DNA of 10,839 nucleotides from Limnohabitans sp. (GTDB lineage: Bacteria; Pseudomonadota; Gammaproteobacteria; Burkholderiales; Burkholderiaceae_C). Numbering within the stretch: the stretch's first letter is position 1; every line of letters begins with the position of its first letter. Location: positions 1 to 10,839 of the forward strand of contig VEQI01000079.1 of NCBI GenBank assembly GCA_018883305.1. The letters run 5' to 3'. A program made the position numbers and the translations under genes. The notes below the pieces were generated by a model. The model saw only the letters and a program-made list of their open reading frames with translations. It was not told where the DNA came from and ran no database searches. Shown in pieces: positions 6,262-10,839 of this stretch.

Positions 6262-7104
6262 TTAACGGTTGCGGCTTTGCATGAAGACCAGTTTTTCAAA
6301 CAGGGTGACATCCTGTTCGTTCTTGAGCAGCGCGCCCACCAGCGGCGGCACGGCCACTTTTTCATCGGCGGTCTGCAAGGCAGAGAGAGGAATGTCTTCC
6401 TCCACCAGGAGCTTGAGCCAATCCAGCAACTCGCTGGTGCTGGGCTTTTTCTTCAGGCCGGGCAGGTTGCGCACGTCATAGAACGTTTTGAGCGCCACGG
6501 ACAGCAAGTCTTTCTTGAGGGTGGGAAAGTGCACGTCCACGATCTGGCGCATGGTGTCGGCGTCAGGGAACTTGATGTAGTGGAAGAAGCAGCGGCGCAG
6601 GAACGCGTCCGGCAATTCCTTTTCGTTGTTGGAGGTGATGAACACCAGCGGACGGGTCTTGGCCTTGACCAGTTCGCGGGTCTCGTAGCAGTAGAACTCC
6701 ATGCGGTCGAGTTCACGCAGCAGGTCGTTGGGGAACTCGATGTCGGCCTTGTCGATCTCGTCGATCAGCAGCGCCACGGGCTCCTCGGCCGTGAAGGCTT
6801 GCCACAGCACGCCCTTGACGATGTAGTTCTGGATGTCCTTGACGCGCTCATCGCCCAGCTGGCTGTCGCGCAGCCGGCTCACGGCGTCGTATTCATACAG
6901 GCCTTGCTGGGCCTTGGTGGTGGACTTGATATGCCACTGAATCAGCGGCAGGCCCAGGGCCTGGGCCACTTCCTCGGCCAACATGGTCTTGCCGGTGCCC
7001 GGTTCGCCCTTGACCAACAGGGGGCGCTTGAGGGTGATGGCTGCATTGACCGCCAGTTTCAGGTCCTGGGTGGCCACGTAATTGTCGGAACCTTGGAATT
7101 TCAT
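6262..7104 (-). CDS. MoxR-family AAA+ ATPase
   Basis: A 280-residue cytoplasmic AAA+ ATPase. Walker A is GEPGTGKT at 33-40, Walker B LLIDEID at 112-118, sensor 1 TSNN at 157-160, and the arginine-finger region LPDAFLRR at 164-171; a lid domain with PSTSELLDWL (221-230) follows. Together these mark the MoxR group, which acts as a chaperone-like remodeller with VWA partners. The VWA gene of the same operon is the expected partner. The start was set at ATG 7104 (MKFQGSDNYVATQDL), where the family's N-terminus normally begins; an in-frame ATG at 7152 would add 16 residues lying on the putative promoter. Neither start has a good Shine-Dalgarno. It is the first gene of a four-gene minus-strand operon, divergent from the cytochrome gene. 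Confidence 0.92.
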   Translation of the reverse strand: MKFQGSDNYVATQDLKLAVNAAITLKRPLLVKGEPGTGKTMLAEEVAQALGLPLIQWHIKSTTKAQQGLYEYDAVSRLRDSQLGDERVKDIQNYIVKGVLWQAFTAEEPVALLIDEIDKADIEFPNDLLRELDRMEFYCYETRELVKAKTRPLVFITSNNEKELPDAFLRRCFFHYIKFPDADTMRQIVDVHFPTLKKDLLSVALKTFYDVRNLPGLKKKPSTSELLDWLKLLVEEDIPLSALQTADEKVAVPPLVGALLKNEQDVTLFEKLVFMQSRNR

Positions 7105-7164
7105 GGTGTAGAGCTGTTCTGGAAAGGCTACTTCTGGCTTACAGAAGAACATGGAAGGGATCGA

Positions 7165-7170
7165 TATAAT
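7165..7170 (+). promoter_or_regulatory. Consensus -10 box (TATAAT) for the cytochrome c4 gene
   Basis: A perfect TATAAT, 65 bases before the cytochrome ATG, in the 131-base divergent gap. The -35 region is weak (TACAGA or CTTACA at 19-21 base spacing). The element is nearly symmetric: the minus strand reads TATATC at 7168-7163, so it might also serve moxR. Confidence 0.5.
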
Positions 7171-7235
7171 GCGCGGCTGGCGTTAGCACGGCTGCGCCTG
7201 TCTCGCCCCTTGTTGCACATGATTGTCAGTCCAAA

Positions 7236-7892
7236 ATGAACAAGTTATTGTCCTTTGTATTTGTTTCGCTTGTCGCTTGCGTGACCACCCCGGTTTTGGC
7301 GCAAGACGCCCAGGGCGACGCCAAGGCTGGCGAGAAGAAGATTGCCATGTGTATTGGCTGCCACGGTATCGTGGGTTATCAAGCCAGCTTTCCCGAAGTG
7401 CACCGCGTGCCCATGATCTCGGGTCAAAGCGCCAAGTACATCTCCTCTGCCCTCAATGCCTACAAAAAAGGCGAGCGCAAGCACCCCACCATGCGCGGCA
7501 TTGCAGACTCTCTGTCGGACCAAGACATTGCTGACGTGGCGGCCTACTATTCCACCCACGGAGGTGGACAGGCCGCCCCTGAGACGGTCAAGGAAGCCAC
7601 CGGCCCCGTGGCTGAACTGCTGAAAAAGGGTGCCTGCAACTCTTGCCACGGCGCCAACTTCAGCAAGCCCATCGATCCGGCCTATCCCAAGATTGCCGGT
7701 CAGCACGCCGATTACCTCTTCGTGGCACTCAAGTCCTACAAAGTGGAAGGCCAGGGCACCTGGGGCCGTAGCAATGGCGTCATGGGTGGCATTGCCAAGC
7801 AATTCAGCAACGCCGAACTCAAGCAACTGGCCCAGTACATGGCCAGCCAGCAAGGCGAGCTCAAGACGGTGCCGCAGTCGCGTTTCCGTTGA
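7236..7892 (+). CDS. Periplasmic dihaem cytochrome c4
   Basis: A 218-residue secreted dihaem cytochrome. The signal peptide covers 1-22 (cleavage after VLA). The two haem sites are CIGCH (39-43) and CNSCH (134-138); probable methionine ligands are M86 (HPTMRG) and M183 (GVMGG). SDQDIADVAAYY and the C-terminal NAELKQLAQYMA match the closing helices of class I domains, and ISGQ/IAGQ blocks follow each haem as in cytochrome c4. Members shuttle electrons from the bc1 complex or periplasmic dehydrogenases to cytochrome oxidases. It is monocistronic, between its own putative promoter and a strong terminator, so it is probably the housekeeping cytochrome, unlike the operon-borne relative at 2251-2835. 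The start has no Shine-Dalgarno but begins a perfect signal peptide. Confidence 0.93.
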   Translation: MNKLLSFVFVSLVACVTTPVLAQDAQGDAKAGEKKIAMCIGCHGIVGYQASFPEVHRVPMISGQSAKYISSALNAYKKGERKHPTMRGIADSLSDQDIADVAAYYSTHGGGQAAPETVKEATGPVAELLKKGACNSCHGANFSKPIDPAYPKIAGQHADYLFVALKSYKVEGQGTWGRSNGVMGGIAKQFSNAELKQLAQYMASQQGELKTVPQSRFR

Positions 7893-7926
7893 TCAACAGG
7901 TAGCCGGTCCCGCCGGTGCCCCCGCT

Positions 7927-7955
7927 AAAAGCCAGACCGTGTGTCTGGCTTTTTT
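7927..7955 (+). terminator. Intrinsic terminator, probably bidirectional
   Basis: A 7-bp perfect stem (GCCAGAC, loop CGTGT, GTCTGGC) is followed by six T residues and preceded by four A residues, which extend the stem and give a T-run on the other strand. It lies 34 bases after the cytochrome c4 stop and 9 bases beyond the end of the convergent DUF1841 gene, so it can stop transcription from both sides. Confidence 0.92.
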
Positions 7956-7964
7956 GTGCGCGCT

Positions 7965-8399
7965 TCAATCCTGGGTGGCCCTTCGCTGCACGGCGTCGAT
8001 GTAGGCGGCCCCATCGGGCGGGCGACCACTGCGCTGGCTTTCCCACACCATGCGGCCCAGACACTCCATGGCTTCATGATGGGCCTGGTGGATGGAGTCA
8101 CGCCGCGCCGCCAGCAATTCCACTGCCTGACGAATGCCACGCGGCTGGTCGATGGAGCACTGCTCACTGATGGACAGGTGCATGGACAGGTGAAGAAAGG
8201 GGTTTTCCCGCCCCTCCTGCACCTCATAGACACGGGCCACGGCCACCTCGGCATCGGACAGGTCGGGGTGGTATTCAGGGTGGCGCTCTATCCATTGGCC
8301 GGCCAGGGTTTCCAGCGCGTCCAGCGGTTCGCCCGCTTGTTGCTTGCGGTGCACGCCGCAGAAAAACCGGCGGACATCTTCTTGCGAGGGTGTGAACAT
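7965..8399 (-). CDS. DUF1841 family protein, function unknown
   Basis: A 144-residue soluble protein that I recognise as DUF1841, a family common in beta- and gammaproteobacteria. Family landmarks are FTPSQEDVRRFF (2-13), HPEYH (40-44) and NPFLHLSMHLSISEQ (66-80), then a histidine-rich helix HQAHHEAM (104-111). No signal peptide or membrane segment is seen. The start was placed at the ATG opening MFTPSQ, the family's usual N-terminus; the frame stays open 21 residues further to 8462, but that stretch overlaps the promoter region of pcaI and looks non-coding. It converges on the cytochrome c4 gene across a terminator and diverges from pcaI. The regularly spaced histidines might bind metal, but no function is known to me. 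Confidence 0.85.
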   Translation of the reverse strand: MFTPSQEDVRRFFCGVHRKQQAGEPLDALETLAGQWIERHPEYHPDLSDAEVAVARVYEVQEGRENPFLHLSMHLSISEQCSIDQPRGIRQAVELLAARRDSIHQAHHEAMECLGRMVWESQRSGRPPDGAAYIDAVQRRATQD

Positions 8400-8459
8400 G
8401 GTCGCATTGTCCCGCAAGGCGGAATCTCCCACGCTACAGCCCCCAAAGGCGGGGCGTCT

Positions 8460-8465
8460 CATAAT
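8460..8465 (+). promoter_or_regulatory. Possible -10 box of the pca operon
   Basis: CATAAT, five of six matches to consensus, only 8 bases before the pcaI ATG at 8474, so transcription would begin at or next to the start codon. The overlapping minus-strand hexamer TATTAT (8466-8461) is equally good for the DUF1841 gene and would give it a leader of about 55 bases. No good -35 box is seen for either, so an activator may be needed. Confidence 0.35.
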
Positions 8466-8473
8466 AGCGCCCC

Positions 8474-9184
8474 ATGATCAACAAGATAGCCCCCTCCATT
8501 GAACAGGCGCTTGCCGGCACGCCCGACGGCGCGGTCGTGGCCATCGGCGGATTCGGCACGGCCGGTATCCCCGCCGAGCTGATTGACGGCCTCATCACCC
8601 AAGGTGCGCGCGACCTCACCTTGGTCAACAACAACGCCGGCAACGGGGATCAGGGCATTGCGGCTCTGCTCAAGACGGGCCGCGTGCGCAAGATCATCTG
8701 CAGCTTTCCGCGCCAGGCAGATTCGTACGTGTTTGACGAGCTTTACCGAAGCGGCAAGACTGAGCTGGAGCTGGTGCCTCAAGGCAACCTCGCAGAGCGT
8801 TTGCGGGCAGCGGGGGCCGGTATTGGGGCGTTTTTCACGCCCACCGGGTTTGGCACCCAGCTGGCCTTGAAGGCCGATGGCACGCCCAAGGAAACCCGTG
8901 AAATCCAGGGTCGTCAGTACGTGCTGGAATATCCCATTCAACCCGATCTCTCGCTGATTCGCGCCGAGCGCGGCGACCGCTGGGGCAATCTCACCTACCG
9001 CAAGGCTGCGCGCAATTTCGGCCCCGTGATGGCCATGGCCGCCAAGCGCACCGTGGCCACCGTGCATGACGTGGTGGAACTGGGTGAACTGGACCCCGAG
9101 ACCATCGTCACGCCGGGCATCTTTGTGCATCAGGTGGTACGCGTGGCGCGAGTGGCCACTCAGGCCGGAGGTATCAAGGCATGA
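8474..9184 (+). CDS. pcaI: 3-oxoadipate:succinyl-CoA transferase, subunit A
   Basis: The 236-residue alpha subunit of a family I CoA transferase, which with PcaJ converts 3-oxoadipate plus succinyl-CoA into 3-oxoadipyl-CoA plus succinate in the cytoplasm (beta-ketoadipate pathway). The glycine-rich CoA-binding loop GGFGTAGIP is at 25-33; NNNAGNGDQG, CSFPRQADSYVFDELYR, VPQGNLAER and GDRWGNLTYRKAARNFGP are blocks I recall from Pseudomonas PcaI, including the MINK start. The related ketone-body enzyme ScoA is the main alternative; the 3-oxoadipyl-CoA thiolase gene downstream favours PcaI. There is no Shine-Dalgarno, and a -10-like hexamer ends only 8 bases before the ATG. The stop overlaps the pcaJ start (ATGA). 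Confidence 0.93.
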   Translation: MINKIAPSIEQALAGTPDGAVVAIGGFGTAGIPAELIDGLITQGARDLTLVNNNAGNGDQGIAALLKTGRVRKIICSFPRQADSYVFDELYRSGKTELELVPQGNLAERLRAAGAGIGAFFTPTGFGTQLALKADGTPKETREIQGRQYVLEYPIQPDLSLIRAERGDRWGNLTYRKAARNFGPVMAMAAKRTVATVHDVVELGELDPETIVTPGIFVHQVVRVARVATQAGGIKA

Positions 9185-9822
9185 CATACACCCGTCGCAC
9201 CAAAGACCAACTGGCCGCGCGTGTGGCCCAGGACATTCCCGAAGGCGCCACCGTCAACCTGGGTATTGGCATGCCCACCACAGTGGGCAACCACATCCCG
9301 GCTTCGCGCGAGGTGCTGCTGCACAGTGAGAACGGCATTCTGGGCATGGGCCCCGCGCCTGCGCCTGGCCAGGAAGACTACGACCTCATCAATGCGGGCA
9401 AGCAACCGGTCACGCTGCTGAGCGGCGGCGCTTACTTCCACCATGCCGACAGCTTTGCCATGATGCGTGGTGGCCACCTGGACATTTGCGTGCTGGGGGC
9501 TTTCCAGGTCAGCGCCACCGGCGACCTGGCCAACTGGCACACCGGCGAGCCCGGTGCTGTGCCTGCGGTTGGCGGAGCCATGGACCTGGCGATTGGTGCC
9601 AAGCAAACCTGGGTGATGATGGACCTGCTGACCAAGCAAGGGCAGAGCAAGGTGGTGTCTCAGTGCACCTATCCCATCACGGGGCTGGCGTGCGTCAAGC
9701 GCATTTACAGCGATCTGGGCACGCTGGCGTGCACGCCGCAGGGCCTGAAGATCATTGACCTGGTGCCGGGCCTGAGTCTGGAGGAACTCACCCGTATCAT
9801 CGGGCTTCCAATTGCCACCTGA
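9181..9822 (+). CDS. pcaJ: 3-oxoadipate:succinyl-CoA transferase, subunit B
   Basis: The 213-residue beta subunit that carries the active site. The catalytic glutamate is E50 in SENGILGMGP (49-58), which forms the glutamyl-CoA intermediate; VNLGIGMPT (25-33) and GGAYFHHADSFAMMRGGHLD are further family blocks. Its ATG overlaps the pcaI stop by 4 bases, and a strong GGAGG site lies inside the end of pcaI (9167-9171, 9-base spacer), so the two subunits are made together. The length is normal for a separate B subunit. ScoB is the alternative assignment; pathway context favours PcaJ. A 91-base gap with no terminator hairpin separates it from pcaF. Confidence 0.93.
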   Translation: MTYTRRTKDQLAARVAQDIPEGATVNLGIGMPTTVGNHIPASREVLLHSENGILGMGPAPAPGQEDYDLINAGKQPVTLLSGGAYFHHADSFAMMRGGHLDICVLGAFQVSATGDLANWHTGEPGAVPAVGGAMDLAIGAKQTWVMMDLLTKQGQSKVVSQCTYPITGLACVKRIYSDLGTLACTPQGLKIIDLVPGLSLEELTRIIGLPIAT

Positions 9823-9913
9823 GTAGTCGCCACTTCGCGCTGTTCAGGCGCTTGACGGTTTTGCCGCCGGCCTGACAGGGGCATCCGTTTTATTTTATTG
9901 ACGAGGATTCAAC

Positions 9914-10839
9914 ATGACCCAAGCCTTCATCTGCGATGCCATCCGCACCCCCTTTGGTCGTTACGGCGGTTCGCTCAGCAGTGTGCGCACCGATGACCTC
10001 GGCGCCATTCCGCTCAAGGCCCTGATGGCACGCAACCCCAAGGTGGATTGGCAGGCGGTCACCGACATCATTTTTGGGTGTGCCAACCAAGCCGGTGAAG
10101 ACAACCGCAACGTGGCCCACATGGCCAGCCTGCTGGCGGGCTTGCCGATTGAAGTGCCTGGCGCCACCATCAACCGTCTGTGCGGTTCTGGCCTGGACGC
10201 TGTGGGCACGGCCGCACGCGCCATCCGCGCGGGTGAGGCCGGCCTCATGATTGCCGGTGGTGTGGAGAGCATGAGCCGCGCGCCCTTCGTCATGCCCAAG
10301 GCCGAGAGCGCGTTCAGCCGCAGCAACGCGGTCTATGACACCACCATCGGCTGGCGCTTCATCAACAAGCTGATGAAGGAAAAATACGGCGTGGATTCCA
10401 TGCCCGAGACGGCTGAAAACGTGGCCACCGATTTCAAGATCGAACGAGAGGCGCAAGACCGCATGGCCCTGGCCAGCCAGATGAAGGCCGTGGCGGCGCA
10501 AAAGGCCGGCGTCTTTGACAGCGAGATCACGCCCGTCACCATCGCCCAGAAAAAAGGCGACCCCATCGTGGTCAGCAAGGACGAGCATCCGCGTGAAACC
10601 AGCCTGGAAACCCTGGCCAAACTCAAGGGCGTGGTACGGCCTGATGGCAGCGTGACAGCGGGCAATGCCAGCGGGGTCAATGACGGCTCATGCGCCTTGT
10701 TGCTGGCCAGTGAGTCCGATGCCGCACGGCATGGCCTGACCCCGCGTGCGCGCGTGGTTGGCATGGCCACGGTGGGGGTGCCTCCTCGCATCATGGGCAT
10801 CGGCCCTGCGCCGGCGACACAAAAGGTGCTGGCGCTGAC
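9914..10839 (+). CDS. pcaF: 3-oxoadipyl-CoA thiolase (partial, runs off the window)
   Basis: The first 308 residues of a thiolase of about 400, cut by the window edge. It cleaves 3-oxoadipyl-CoA with CoA into succinyl-CoA and acetyl-CoA, the last step of the beta-ketoadipate pathway. The nucleophilic cysteine is C90 in NRLCGSGLDAVG; GCANQAGEDNRNVA (55-68), GGVESMSRAPFVM (115-127), DTTIGWRF and YGVDSMPETAENVA are blocks particular to PcaF/PaaJ thiolases rather than acetoacetyl-CoA thiolases, and NASGVNDG lies near residue 255. The second catalytic Cys and His lie beyond the edge. A Shine-Dalgarno GAGGA (9903-9907) precedes the ATG by 6 bases. It follows pcaI-pcaJ on the same strand. PaaJ (phenylacetate pathway) has the same activity and cannot be excluded by sequence alone. 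Confidence 0.94.
   Translation, partial: MTQAFICDAIRTPFGRYGGSLSSVRTDDLGAIPLKALMARNPKVDWQAVTDIIFGCANQAGEDNRNVAHMASLLAGLPIEVPGATINRLCGSGLDAVGTAARAIRAGEAGLMIAGGVESMSRAPFVMPKAESAFSRSNAVYDTTIGWRFINKLMKEKYGVDSMPETAENVATDFKIEREAQDRMALASQMKAVAAQKAGVFDSEITPVTIAQKKGDPIVVSKDEHPRETSLETLAKLKGVVRPDGSVTAGNASGVNDGSCALLLASESDAARHGLTPRARVVGMATVGVPPRIMGIGPAPATQKVLAL

Noticed and set aside
6070..7239. Plus-strand open frame of 389 codons
   Set aside because: Antisense to moxR and the small membrane-protein gene; the minus-strand frames carry clear Walker motifs and membrane segments, while this one has none.
8439..8455. GCCCC...GGGGC inverted repeat in the divergent gap as a terminator or operator
   Set aside because: The 5-bp stem has no T-run, and such G/C repeats are common by chance at this base composition.
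8459..9187. Minus-strand open frame of 242 codons
   Set aside because: Exact antisense of pcaI, whose plus-strand frame has the conserved CoA-transferase motifs.
9852..9893. TTGACG plus the T/A-rich run before pcaF as an internal promoter
   Set aside because: The spacing between the -35-like box and any -10-like hexamer is far from 16-18 bases.

Overview
The window is about 60% G+C, densely packed and entirely chromosomal in character. Its gene families (PcaI/PcaJ/PcaF, a DUF1841 protein, a c4-type dihaem cytochrome, a MoxR/VWA pair) suggest a betaproteobacterium of the Burkholderiales, most likely Comamonadaceae. This placement rests on recognising protein families by eye, not on a database search. 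No mobile element, CRISPR array or phage gene was seen.

Layout. A minus-strand tRNA-Arg(CCU) gene lies at the left edge (10-84). Next is a tight minus-strand operon, transcribed right to left (4057 to 165): a secreted PQQ-type glucose/sorbosone dehydrogenase, a dihaem cytochrome c, and a TonB-dependent outer-membrane receptor that closely resembles E. coli PqqU (YncD), the PQQ importer. A second minus-strand operon (7104 to 4223) encodes a MoxR-type AAA+ ATPase, a 75-residue glycine-zipper membrane protein, a RimJ/RimL-type GNAT acetyltransferase and a CoxE-like VWA protein. Divergent from it, on the plus strand, is a c4-type dihaem cytochrome gene ending in a strong intrinsic terminator. A minus-strand DUF1841 gene follows. 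Divergent from that is the plus-strand operon pcaI-pcaJ-pcaF of the beta-ketoadipate pathway; pcaF runs off the right edge.

How the genes work together. The first operon reads as a self-contained periplasmic oxidation module: the receptor would bring the cofactor PQQ across the outer membrane, the dehydrogenase would use it to oxidise a sugar or related substrate, and the dihaem cytochrome would pass the electrons to the respiratory chain. No PQQ biosynthesis gene is present, which fits use of scavenged PQQ. The second operon pairs an AAA+ ATPase with a VWA adaptor, as in MoxR/CoxD-CoxE maturation systems, but with two extra genes inside it. The pca genes catalyse the last two steps from 3-oxoadipate to succinyl-CoA and acetyl-CoA, so the organism probably grows on aromatic acids.

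No gene-free stretch exceeds 300 bases. The longest gap, 4058-4222, probably holds the promoter of the dehydrogenase operon. The most interesting item is the PQQ receptor/dehydrogenase/cytochrome operon, followed by the MoxR operon with its embedded glycine-zipper protein.
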